Positions 34,050 to 41,376 of a DNA stretch of 64,000 bases are shown here, piece by piece. The notes beneath the pieces are model-generated. The model made no database searches. It saw only the letters and a program-made list of their open reading frames with translations, and was not told the origin of the DNA. The number at the start of each line of letters is the position of its first letter. Position 1 is the stretch's first letter. Origin of the DNA: an uncultured Anaerolineae bacterium (GTDB lineage Bacteria; Chloroflexota; Anaerolineae; J036; Brachytrichaceae); the NCBI GenBank assembly GCA_937959265.1, contig CALGMA010000008.1, forward strand, positions 62,001 to 126,000, read 5' to 3'. The position numbers and the translations under genes were made by a program.

Positions 34050-34859
34050 TTAGTTCTCGTCGGGCACTGGCAGTCCGGCTTCGCTCAGACGAGATTTCAA
34101 TGCATTGATGTATGCCATCGCCTTGCTCAACGAGTCCTCCTTCATCTTGATGAGGGTCGAGGTGTAGAGCGCAAGTTCGGCGGCCACGTCGTTACGGGTG
34201 CGGGCGAGTTTGGCTTCCAACTCTTCTTTCACAGCACTGCTCGTTTCGACATCCTGGCGCAGCTTTTGTGCACTGGCGGCGAGCGAGTTGAGCTCTGCCT
34301 CTTTGCTGCCTAATATGCCGATGATCGAATCGTAGTTGGTCTTCATCGTCGCGATTTCGGCGTTGGCGCCGTCGAGCTGTGTGGTCAGTTCGGCAACGCG
34401 GGCTGTCGCTGCATCGAGTTGGCTGCGGATCTCGGCGAAGGCGGATTTCATTTGCTCCAACTCGGTTACCCGCTCGCTCAGGTGGGTCTCCAGGCCGGCT
34501 TTCTCCTCCGTCAATGACTGGATGCTGGCTTCGAGGGCAGCTTTCTGTTCCTTGAGCGCCTGGACGTTGGCTTCCAGGCTGTCCTTTTCGTCGCTGAGTG
34601 CCTGGACGTTGCTCTCCAACGTGGTGACTAGGCTGCGGGAGTCCAGCAGGCTGGCTTCAGTCGTGCGGATGTTGGCCTGCAGCGTTTGCACTTGGCTGCG
34701 TGTGTCGTTAAGGTCCCGTTCGGCGCTTCGGAATTTCGCGTCTAGGTCACGGATGCGGCTCTCGGCTTCTGCGACGCGCTGGCGATAGGGAATGACGGTA
34801 AAGAGCACGCCGATGATTATGCCGATGATCGCAGCGATGACGAGGGGTAACCAATCCAT
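34050..34859 (-). CDS. Membrane-anchored coiled-coil protein
   Basis: The 269-residue protein has an N-terminal membrane helix (LPLVIAAIIGIIIGVLFTVI) and then an almost unbroken coiled coil. Near-repeats of about 14 residues (SNVQALSDEKDSLEANVQAL, KEQKAALEASIQSLTEEKAG) occupy roughly residues 80-125. No enzymatic domain is visible. AGGAGG stands 5 bases before the ATG. It is the first gene of a pair with the larger HhH-ended coiled-coil gene, which has the same membrane-plus-coil design, so the two may form a hetero-oligomeric filament or scaffold. The 157 bases upstream hold the divergent starts of this gene and the AcuI-like reductase. Confidence 0.78.
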   Translation of the reverse strand: MDWLPLVIAAIIGIIIGVLFTVIPYRQRVAEAESRIRDLDAKFRSAERDLNDTRSQVQTLQANIRTTEASLLDSRSLVTTLESNVQALSDEKDSLEANVQALKEQKAALEASIQSLTEEKAGLETHLSERVTELEQMKSAFAEIRSQLDAATARVAELTTQLDGANAEIATMKTNYDSIIGILGSKEAELNSLAASAQKLRQDVETSSAVKEELEAKLARTRNDVAAELALYTSTLIKMKEDSLSKAMAYINALKSRLSEAGLPVPDEN

Positions 34860-35001
34860 ATTTCCTCCTTAGGGGCTTTATAAGGGAACTGTGTGAAAAA
34901 CTGATTTGGAGTTTGAACGAGTACGAGGCAAATGTCAATGAGTTTGCTGGAAGTTGTTTGCAAAAAACTATTTGTGCTGGAGATCGATGCGTGTCGCGGG
35001 C

Positions 35002-35007
35002 TACAAT
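35002..35007 (+). promoter_or_regulatory. -10-like box for leaderless reductase mRNA
   Basis: TACAAT ends 9 bases before the ATG at 35017, with no Shine-Dalgarno. It would also drive the selenothioredoxin-like gene downstream. Confidence 0.4.
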
Positions 35008-35016
35008 AATGTAACC

Positions 35017-36021
35017 ATGGATCAAGGGTTCAAGGCGCTCGTCATAAGCGAGCGGTCTGAAGGTGGGTTCGAACGGTCAGTGAGGACGCGCCGGCTCGCC
35101 GATCTGCCGGCGAACGACACGCTGATCCGCGTGCACTATTCGTCACTGAACTACAAAGATGCGCTCTCGGCTGCGGGCAACCGGGGGGTGACACGCCGCT
35201 ATCCGCACACGCCGGGTATTGACGCCGTTGGCGAGGTCGTCGAAAGCGCGAACGCGGACTTCAAGTCTGGCGATGCAGTCATTGTCACCGGCTACGACCT
35301 GGGTATGAACACACCGGGCGGCTTTGGCCAATACATCCGCGTCCCGTCAGCATGGGTGGTGCGGAAGCCGGAGGGTTTGACCTTGCGCGAAAGTATGGTG
35401 CTGGGCACGGCGGGCTTTACAGCCGCGCTCAGCGTGCATCAACTCCAGCGCCACGCGCTGATGCCGGAGCAAGGCGACGTGTTGGTAACTGGCGCGAGTG
35501 GTGGCGTGGGCTGCTTGACCGTTGCTATCCTGAGCAAGTTGGGATACCGCGTTGTTGCGGCGACGGGCAAGGCCGATGCCGGCGACTGGCTAAAACAGCT
35601 TGGCGCCCAGGAGATCCTGTCCCGCGACGATGTACGCGACGCGAGTGGTAAAGCGCTGTTGAAGGAGCGCTGGGCCGGTGTGGTGGATGCCGTCGGCGGG
35701 GATATCCTCGCGACAACCATCAAGGCGACGAAGCGCGGTGGCTGCGTGGTGTGCTGTGGCAATGTCGCGTCGCCCGAGTTGCACGTCACCGTGTATCCGT
35801 TCATCCTGCGCGGCGTAACCTTGCAGGGCGTGGACTCGGCCGAAACGCCGATGGCACTCCGGCTGCAGATGTGGCACAACTTAGCAAACCCGTGGAAACC
35901 ATCGCCGGCAGCGTTCGAGGCCATCGCACAGACCGTCACGCTCGATGGGCTTAGTCCAATGATTGATGCCATCTTACATGGTGGAATACGCGGGCGGGTT
36001 GTGGTGGATTTAGGTGATTGA
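35017..36021 (+). CDS. AcuI/YhdH-family acrylyl-CoA reductase-like oxidoreductase (NADPH)
   Basis: The 334-residue medium-chain reductase has the YhdH/AcuI pattern: YSSLNYKDALSAAGNRGVTR near residue 45, TPGIDAVGEVVES, the NADPH loop VLVTGASGGVGCLTVAILSK (about residues 154-173) and FILRGVTLQGVDSAETPM near the end. Members reduce acrylyl-CoA to propionyl-CoA or act on quinones and related enones. The ATG at 35017 gives the natural N-terminus MDQGFKALVISE. The next gene, a thioredoxin-like protein with an in-frame TGA, starts 16 bases after the stop, so the two are probably co-transcribed. Confidence 0.9.
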   Translation: MDQGFKALVISERSEGGFERSVRTRRLADLPANDTLIRVHYSSLNYKDALSAAGNRGVTRRYPHTPGIDAVGEVVESANADFKSGDAVIVTGYDLGMNTPGGFGQYIRVPSAWVVRKPEGLTLRESMVLGTAGFTAALSVHQLQRHALMPEQGDVLVTGASGGVGCLTVAILSKLGYRVVAATGKADAGDWLKQLGAQEILSRDDVRDASGKALLKERWAGVVDAVGGDILATTIKATKRGGCVVCCGNVASPELHVTVYPFILRGVTLQGVDSAETPMALRLQMWHNLANPWKPSPAAFEAIAQTVTLDGLSPMIDAILHGGIRGRVVVDLGD

Positions 36022-36037
36022 TTAAGTTGGAGGCGTG

Positions 36038-36520
36038 ATGACGGTCGTTCAGATTTTCAACCAGTATTCGTTTCTCCTGCTGCCTGCGATTGCTCTGGCG
36101 ATTGTGGCAGTGGTGTTGACCCGCCAGCGAGCCAGGCCGATTTTCTGGGTGGTGTGGGGTGTGGCCTTGGTTGGCGTCGTTGCCTATACGCTGATTAGCC
36201 GTGTGCCCCAGACGGCCACGGTGAAGTTAGACACTGCAGCCGACATCCGCATTGCGATCCAGACGGCGGGTAAGCCTGTCCTGGTTGAGTTCTACTCCAA
36301 TTACTGAAGCGCGTGCATCAGTGCGCGTCCGGCCGTGCGCCGGATCGAAGAGGAATGGAAAACCGGTCAGGTGCTGCTGCTCGACATGGCCAATCCTGGA
36401 ACGCGTCAGTTCGCTGCTCAGGTTGGCTTTGAGTTCACGCCAACATTTATCTTGTACGACCCGCAGGGTAATGAGGTGCGGCGCTGGCGTCAGCCGCCGG
36501 AGCTGAGCGAGTTACCCTAA
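36038..36520 (+). CDS. Membrane-anchored thioredoxin-like protein with in-frame TGA (probable selenocysteine, UxxC)
   Basis: Reading through the TGA at 36305-36307 gives one 160-residue protein. It has two membrane helices (about residues 12-28 and 35-54) and a thioredoxin fold. Before the TGA comes KPVLVEFYSNY and after it SACISARPAVRRIEEEW. The codon therefore sits exactly at the first Cys of the thioredoxin motif, giving U90-S-A-C93. Downstream the frame is open for 71 codons and keeps thioredoxin features: QVGFEFTPTFILYDPQG, with the cis-Pro after Thr. GGAGG at 36029-36033 favours the ATG at 36038 (GTG at 36035 is too close). A hairpin with SECIS-like placement follows the TGA. UxxC is a classic redox selenoprotein motif, so the TGA probably encodes Sec. 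The alternative is a chance nonsense mutation. No sel genes are in the window. Confidence 0.8.
36326..36347 (+). promoter_or_regulatory. SECIS-like hairpin downstream of the in-frame TGA
   Basis: TCCGGC (36328-36333) pairs with GCCGGA (36339-36344) in 6 bp. CG/CG pairs extend the stem to 36326/36347 around a bulged U at 36345. The apical loop is CGUGC, with G in its second position, and begins 27 bases after the TGA. Bacterial SECIS models place a small G-containing apical loop about 16-37 bases after UGA, so the position fits. In a GC-rich gene such a stem can also arise by chance. Confidence 0.5.
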
Positions 36521-36567
36521 GCGGTGGCGTGGTGCGCTGCAGCTCGTAGGGGGATGCCCATGCGTCT

Positions 36568-36933
36568 TTAGCCCTCGATGGCGCACTCGATGTGTTCGAG
36601 CTGTGAGGTGACGTTGTGTTCGTCCAGCTCGATGGCAATCACATCAATCTGCCATTGGGCATCTTGAAGGCCGTGCTCGTCCAGGTAAGCCTGGGCTGTG
36701 GCAATCAGTTTGGCGCGCTTGCGGGGAGAGATGGTCTCCTGCGGTCGGCCGTAGGCGTCGCTGCGCCGCGTGCGCACCTCGATGAAGACGATCGCATTGC
36801 CGTGTTCGGCCACAATGTCCAGCTCGCCGTGGCCGTAGCGCCAGTTGCGCGCGCGCAAGACGTAGCCGTGCTCGGCGAGATGCCTGGCCGCAATGGCTTC
36901 GCCCCAAGCGCCGACGTCTCTGCGCTTTGCCAT
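36568..36933 (-). CDS. yraN: UPF0102 family protein YraN
   Basis: The 121-residue protein matches the YraN family, a predicted restriction-endonuclease-like nuclease fold. It has GAWGEAIAARHLAEHGYVLR, the acidic GELDIVAEHGNAIVFIEVRT (the D-(x)n-ExK-like core, here ending in EVRTR) and RKRAKLIATAQAYLDEHGL. Its role is not known; a link to Holliday-junction or repair nucleases is fold-based only. The ATG overlaps the stop of the upstream membrane-protein gene (TGATG), so they are translationally coupled. Confidence 0.9.
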   Translation of the reverse strand: MAKRRDVGAWGEAIAARHLAEHGYVLRARNWRYGHGELDIVAEHGNAIVFIEVRTRRSDAYGRPQETISPRKRAKLIATAQAYLDEHGLQDAQWQIDVIAIELDEHNVTSQLEHIECAIEG

Positions 36934-37376
36934 CAAGCCTCTTCTTCTGCCTCGGGTGGGTGCGCGGTTTCGCGCCCGGCGATCGTGGCGGCGATCATGC
37001 TGATGCCAAGGCTGACCAGCCCGAAGATGAGAATCAACCCAGGCCGGACATCTACTCCTGACACCTGGCCGCCGAGGACGAGCGTGGAGGCCACCAGCCC
37101 CATGATCGCGCCGACGCCCACCCACAGGCCGACAGCGGTGCCGAGCACTTTGCCGATGCGCGGATCGGTGAAACCGGTTGCGACTTTCCGACCTGCTATG
37201 ATGGCAATGGTGGCGGCGGTTGCGAGATTGCCCCACCAACCGGCCGAAAGCGCCGCACCGGCCATGACAGCGTTGTTCCTCTCTAGCAGAGAGAGTATGA
37301 AGAGCTGAACGAGGATCGCGACCGTCGCCGTCGCGACGAACGAAATGATCAAATACCGCAAGTGCAGACGATTCAT
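36933..37376 (-). CDS. Membrane protein of unknown function, four helices
   Basis: The 147-residue protein has four predicted membrane helices: YLIISFVATATVAILVQLFI, a second around SAGWWGNLATAATIAIIAG, VGLWVGVGAIMGLVASTLVL and LILIFGLVSLGISMIAATIA. It ends in an acidic tail (HPPEAEEEA). I do not recognise a family. The ATG at 37376 is used; a GTG at 37391 in the same frame lies within a CCCCACT heptamer repeat and is less likely. The gene overlaps yraN and follows purH on the same strand after 69 bases. Confidence 0.7.
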   Translation of the reverse strand: MNRLHLRYLIISFVATATVAILVQLFILSLLERNNAVMAGAALSAGWWGNLATAATIAIIAGRKVATGFTDPRIGKVLGTAVGLWVGVGAIMGLVASTLVLGGQVSGVDVRPGLILIFGLVSLGISMIAATIAGRETAHPPEAEEEA

Positions 37377-37378
37377 AT

Positions 37379-37392
37379 CCCCACTCCCCACT
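37379..37392. repeat. Two heptamers CCCCACT before the membrane-protein start
   Basis: CCCCACT is repeated exactly twice (37379-37385 and 37386-37392), directly upstream of the ATG at 37376 on the minus strand, where a ribosome-binding site would be expected. Confidence 0.5.
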
Positions 37393-37445
37393 TTCGCACG
37401 TTTGACTGACCACGGCTTCGTTGAGAAGCCGCGAGTCGCAAGTAT

Positions 37446-38984
37446 TCAGTGTCTGAAATGCCGCACACCGGTGAACACCATGGCGATCCCGGCTTCGTCG
37501 GCAGCGGCGATGACCTCGGCGTCGCGCATAGCGCCACCGGGTTGCACGATGGCCTTCACGCCGGCTTTTGCGGCTTCGCGGATGCCATCAGGGAAGGGAA
37601 AGAATGCGTCGCTGGCCAGCACGGCGTTCTTCGCTTTGCGGCCGGCGCGTTTGGCGGCGATCTTCACGCAATCCACCCGGTTTGGTTGCCCCCCGCCGAT
37701 GCCCACGGTCGCCATGACCCCGCGGCTTTCGCGGGCGATCACGATCGCGTTACTGCGCACGTGCTGGCAGGTCTTCCAGGCAAATTGCAGCACGCGCATG
37801 TCGTCATCGCTAGGTTGCGCCTGAGTTACCACGCGCCAGCGTGCGGAGACTGGATCGCCGCGATCCACCGTCTGGCGCAGCAAGCCGCCGGTGATGCTGC
37901 GATACTCATAGGCTGGCGCCGTCGTTGCGGTGGGGTCTTCGATCTCTAGCAGCCGGCAGTTCTTGCGATGGCTCAACATGGCCCTGGCTTCGTCGGTGAA
38001 CCCTGGAGCGACGATACACTCAATGAATAGATCACCCATCGCCTCGACCGTTGCTGCATCCACTTCCCAGTTCGAGGCAATCACGCCGCCAAAGGCCGAC
38101 ACGGGATCGCCATTGAAGGCCGCTGTGTAGGCCTTGTGCAACTCATCGGCGCAAGCGATGCCGCACGGGCTGAGGTGCTTGACGATGGCGACTGTTGGCT
38201 GTTCAAAGTGCACGGCTGCGCGCCAAGCGGCGTCGAGGTCGAGTAGGTTATTGTAGGAAAGCTCCTTGCCCTGCAACAGCCGGCCACCCAGTGGGCCGGT
38301 GCATCCGTTGCTGTTTACGCTGAACAGTGTCGCTTGTTGATGGGGGTTTTCGCCGTAGCGCAGGTCCTTTACTTTGTGCAAGGTGAGGGTGAAGATCGGC
38401 GAATCGTTCGACTGGATTCCCATCAGGTAGTCGCGGATGGCGGCGTCGTAAGCAGCGGTATGCGCGAACGCCTTCAGCGCCAGTACCTCGCGCGTCTCCA
38501 GTGGGACGTTGCCATTGCGGGCGATGTCATTCAAGACCAGGTCGTAGTCGCACGGGTCACAAACCACAGCCACGCGTGCGTAATTCTTAGCTGCGGCGCG
38601 GATGAGCGCGACGCCGCCGATGTCAATGTGTTCGATCGCGTCGCGCAGCGTGACATATTTCTGAGCGACGGTTTTCTGGAAGGGATACAGGTTGACCACG
38701 ACCAGGTCAATCATCTGCGCGCCGATACGTGTCAGATCGGCGCGATCTTCGTCCGTGTCGCGCGCCAGGATGCCGCCGTGGATGATTGGATGCAGCGTCT
38801 TCACCCGTCCTTCGAGGATTTCGGGCGAGCCGGTGAGTTGCTCGACGGTAGTGACGGGCAATCCGGCGTGCTGGAGTGCGCGGGCGGTGCCGCCGCTGGC
38901 GATCAGTTCGACGTTGTGTTGGTGCAAGCTGCGCGCGAATTCGATCAAACGTGTCTTGTCCGACACGGAGAGAAGGGCTCTCAT
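37446..38984 (-). CDS. purH: Bifunctional AICAR transformylase/IMP cyclohydrolase PurH
   Basis: The 512-residue protein has the MGS-like IMP cyclohydrolase N-terminus (MRALLSVSDKTRLIEFARSL, with SGGTARALQHAGLPVTTVEQ) and the AICAR transformylase part with DLRYGENPHQQATLF and VAIVKHLSPCGIACAD. GQPNRVDCVKIAAKRAGRKA and FPFPDGIREAAKAGVKAI follow. It performs the last two steps of IMP synthesis. The length and all domains are normal. A TATAAT box lies 9 bases before the ATG on the minus strand, so the mRNA may be leaderless. purN lies 132 bases upstream on the same strand. Confidence 0.97.
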   Translation of the reverse strand: MRALLSVSDKTRLIEFARSLHQHNVELIASGGTARALQHAGLPVTTVEQLTGSPEILEGRVKTLHPIIHGGILARDTDEDRADLTRIGAQMIDLVVVNLYPFQKTVAQKYVTLRDAIEHIDIGGVALIRAAAKNYARVAVVCDPCDYDLVLNDIARNGNVPLETREVLALKAFAHTAAYDAAIRDYLMGIQSNDSPIFTLTLHKVKDLRYGENPHQQATLFSVNSNGCTGPLGGRLLQGKELSYNNLLDLDAAWRAAVHFEQPTVAIVKHLSPCGIACADELHKAYTAAFNGDPVSAFGGVIASNWEVDAATVEAMGDLFIECIVAPGFTDEARAMLSHRKNCRLLEIEDPTATTAPAYEYRSITGGLLRQTVDRGDPVSARWRVVTQAQPSDDDMRVLQFAWKTCQHVRSNAIVIARESRGVMATVGIGGGQPNRVDCVKIAAKRAGRKAKNAVLASDAFFPFPDGIREAAKAGVKAIVQPGGAMRDAEVIAAADEAGIAMVFTGVRHFRH

Positions 38985-38993
38985 GGTGCGCGC

Positions 38994-38999
38994 ATTATA
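38994..38999 (-). promoter_or_regulatory. Consensus -10 box for leaderless purH mRNA
   Basis: TATAAT on the minus strand ends 9 bases before the purH ATG, with no Shine-Dalgarno between them. The 132-base purN-purH gap also holds C-rich, roughly heptameric sequence. Confidence 0.45.
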
Positions 39000-39116
39000 A
39001 GACCCACTCTCGTCCCACTTCCCTCCGCGCTAGCCCTGGTCGCGCGTTGTGAGTGATCCCCTTCACTTCCTCCCTGGCTTCCCAGTCGCGAGCCTTGGAT
39101 CCCACCTCGCGCCTCC

Positions 39117-39707
39117 CTAGCCACGATCCTCGATTATCTCCCTGATCGCTGCCACGAGTAATTCGTGTTCCGCCTTATGGATGCGTTGTTCCAGATCTTT
39201 CAATGTATCGGTAGGGTGGATGGGTACATGGCGCGTCGCGATCACCGGTCCGGTGTCCACTCCTTCATCCACGTAGTGCACCATTACCCCGGTACGCTGG
39301 ATCTCACCGCGCCGGAAGGCCTGGTATGCGGCTTCGATGCTGTGCGTTCCGGGGAATGTGCCGGGCAGTGCGGGGTGTAGATTGATGATCTTGCCGGCGA
39401 AGCGCCGCACGAAAGCAGGGCTGAGGATACGCATCCAGCCAGCGCAGACGATCAAGTCGGGCTGATATTGTTCGATCACCTCGGCCAGCACCTCGTCGTA
39501 ACCGGCGCGATCGAGGTGCAAGTCTTTGTAAAATGGCAGCGGGATGGCCGGCACACCAGCGTCAATCGCCCGTTGTAGACCGAATGCGTCGGCCCTGTTG
39601 CTGATGACCGCTACGACCCGCGCCGGCAATTCTCCGCGCCGGCAGGCGTCGAGGATGGCCTGCAGATTGCTGCCGTAGCCCGAGATCAGGACGACCAAGC
39701 GTTTCAC
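39117..39707 (-). CDS. purN: Phosphoribosylglycinamide formyltransferase PurN
   Basis: The 196-residue protein has RLVVLISGYGSNLQAILDAC at the start, which resembles the phosphate-binding loop of GAR transformylases. It also has the catalytic-region motif LHPALPGTFPGTHSIEAAYQ, with its Asn-x-His nearby (IINLHPALPG), and VHYVDEGVDTGPVIATRHV. It transfers a formyl group from 10-formyltetrahydrofolate to GAR in purine synthesis. The length is standard. It starts 24 bases after the stop of the SH3b lipoprotein gene and may be read from that transcript. purH follows with its own promoter. Confidence 0.96.
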   Translation of the reverse strand: MKRLVVLISGYGSNLQAILDACRRGELPARVVAVISNRADAFGLQRAIDAGVPAIPLPFYKDLHLDRAGYDEVLAEVIEQYQPDLIVCAGWMRILSPAFVRRFAGKIINLHPALPGTFPGTHSIEAAYQAFRRGEIQRTGVMVHYVDEGVDTGPVIATRHVPIHPTDTLKDLEQRIHKAEHELLVAAIREIIEDRG

Positions 39708-39731
39708 AAGCGTTGCGTGGCTATGCAGGCA

Positions 39732-41264
39732 TCACTGTGTCTTGAAGCAATCCACGATCACATTGCGCGGGATAGTGGTTGTAGTGCCGTCTGACTTGAC
39801 GACGTAGATCGTGAACAAGTAGTAGCCCTTATCGGGGATCGTGAATTGGAAAGTGCCGCTGGGCAATTGCAACGGCATGCGTTTGCCCACGGCGTCGCTC
39901 GGTGTGATGCTGGCGAGATTGCCGGCCGGGCAGTTCTCGAAGATGCCTGGACCTTGCTGGGTGGTGATCTCTAGTTCGGCCTTTGTCGCGCCGTTGATCT
40001 GCCATTCCAATGTTGCCGTCTTGGGTTGGCCTTGGTAGCCGAGCGGCACGTCCCCGATGTCGTCGCGTGGCGAGAAGCGCACGTTCTGGCTATAGGGCAG
40101 CACTGCAGAGGCTGGGATGGATGGGGTAGGTGTTGGCTGTGGCTCTGATGGCGTGGGCGCGGTCGTCGGCACAGTCCCTGGCGCGGCTGCGGTTGGCAGC
40201 GGCGGCGCGACGGCCACGGGGATGCTCGCAGCGTCGCCGGTCAGGTCCACCAATTGGCCAAACACCCAAGCGGCGCCCCCCGGTGCGCTGGCGAACTCGA
40301 TCTGCCACCACTGGCCGTTGGCGCTCTTGCCCTTCACGGCGGCGGCGTTGACGCCTGTCGCCCTCAATTCGCCCACTTTCTGGTAAGCCGTGTCTGGTCC
40401 GGTGCGCACGTTGGCGAAGTCCTGCCCGGCCTTGAGTGTGACGAACGGCGCCTTCAGCCCAGCCGGATTGGTCGGCACGGTCGCAGCGGGTGAAATGGAA
40501 GTACTCGGCGTCACTACCGGCAGAGTCGTTGTCACACCGGTGACGCTGACAACGGGTGCGTATACCCAGCCAGCGCCGTCGACGCCGGCAGGGAAGTTGA
40601 TCTGATACCAGGTGCCGTCGGCGTTCTTGCCGCGCACGGGCACGCTCTGGCCCTTGTTGATCTGACCGAGCAACCGCGCATTCAGGTCGGGGAGTTCGCG
40701 CACGTTGACGAAATCGTTCTCCGCGCGTGGGCTGAGCAGCACGCCGGCAGGAGGCGTCGTCGCGCTGGTGTCGGTGACTGTGGTTGTGTCCGTGATCGGC
40801 GCAGCGGCCGGCGTCTCGGTGGTAAGCGGCGCGGCAGTTGGGATCGGCGTTGGCTCAGCGGTCGGCGTCGCCGTTGGCGGCGGGGCCTGGATGGTGATGA
40901 AGATCGCGTCCGAAGCGATGACCGACTCGCCTTTGTCGTTGATACCCTTCAGTTGGATGACGCTGGTCCCGGCAATCTCTGCCGGCGCGATCCAAGCCAC
41001 GCTAACGTCGAACTCGTTGGGTCGGCTGGCCTGATCTATGGTGGCGTATCGCTCGTTGTTGATGAACACATCCACCTGCTTCACTGTATTGCCTGTCACT
41101 TTGCCTTCGATCCGGACCTCGTCTCCGGCCTGGAATTGTGCGTTCGGCGGCGGCGATGTGATAGCCGCAGTGGGGAGCGGCGCAGGGCTGCCGCATGCCG
41201 CGAGTAGCACCATCGCGATCATGACCAGACCGATGAGGGGCTTTCGAGCGGAGATCTTCTTCAT
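39732..41264 (-). CDS. SH3b-domain lipoprotein with Ig-like N-terminal domain
   Basis: The 510-residue protein has a lipoprotein signal with lipobox VLLAACGSP (Cys near residue 25). An Ig-like domain follows (about 30-120), then a Pro/Thr-rich linker. Two bacterial SH3 domains come next, seen as NDFVNVRELPDLNARLLGQI and QDFANVRTGPDTAYQKVGEL, each with a Trp-containing WYQINFP or WWQIEFA strand. After a second Pro/Thr linker there is a C-terminal beta domain. SH3b domains usually bind peptidoglycan or peptide ligands outside the cell. The ATG at 41264 is the only start giving a proper lipoprotein signal. The protein is probably anchored on the outer face of the membrane and contacts the wall. 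Confidence 0.85.
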   Translation of the reverse strand: MKKISARKPLIGLVMIAMVLLAACGSPAPLPTAAITSPPPNAQFQAGDEVRIEGKVTGNTVKQVDVFINNERYATIDQASRPNEFDVSVAWIAPAEIAGTSVIQLKGINDKGESVIASDAIFITIQAPPPTATPTAEPTPIPTAAPLTTETPAAAPITDTTTVTDTSATTPPAGVLLSPRAENDFVNVRELPDLNARLLGQINKGQSVPVRGKNADGTWYQINFPAGVDGAGWVYAPVVSVTGVTTTLPVVTPSTSISPAATVPTNPAGLKAPFVTLKAGQDFANVRTGPDTAYQKVGELRATGVNAAAVKGKSANGQWWQIEFASAPGGAAWVFGQLVDLTGDAASIPVAVAPPLPTAAAPGTVPTTAPTPSEPQPTPTPSIPASAVLPYSQNVRFSPRDDIGDVPLGYQGQPKTATLEWQINGATKAELEITTQQGPGIFENCPAGNLASITPSDAVGKRMPLQLPSGTFQFTIPDKGYYLFTIYVVKSDGTTTTIPRNVIVDCFKTQ

Positions 41265-41376
41265 CGTCTTTATATTACGCGAGCATCGGCGATTCATCCT
41301 CGCGCTGTTGTCGCCCAGGCTCGCCTTCGTAGCCGAAACGACGGAAAGCAGGCTTGGCCGATTGTAGCGAATGGCA

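Noticed and set aside
35060..35085. GGTTCGAAC sequence considered as a tRNA T-arm
   Set aside because: It lies inside the reductase coding region and no acceptor or anticodon arms are present; no tRNA was found elsewhere either.
36305..36307. The TGA read as an ordinary stop giving a 90-codon membrane protein plus a separate 61-codon gene
   Set aside because: The two parts are in one frame, the break is exactly at the redox Cys position and the downstream half has no start signal of its own.
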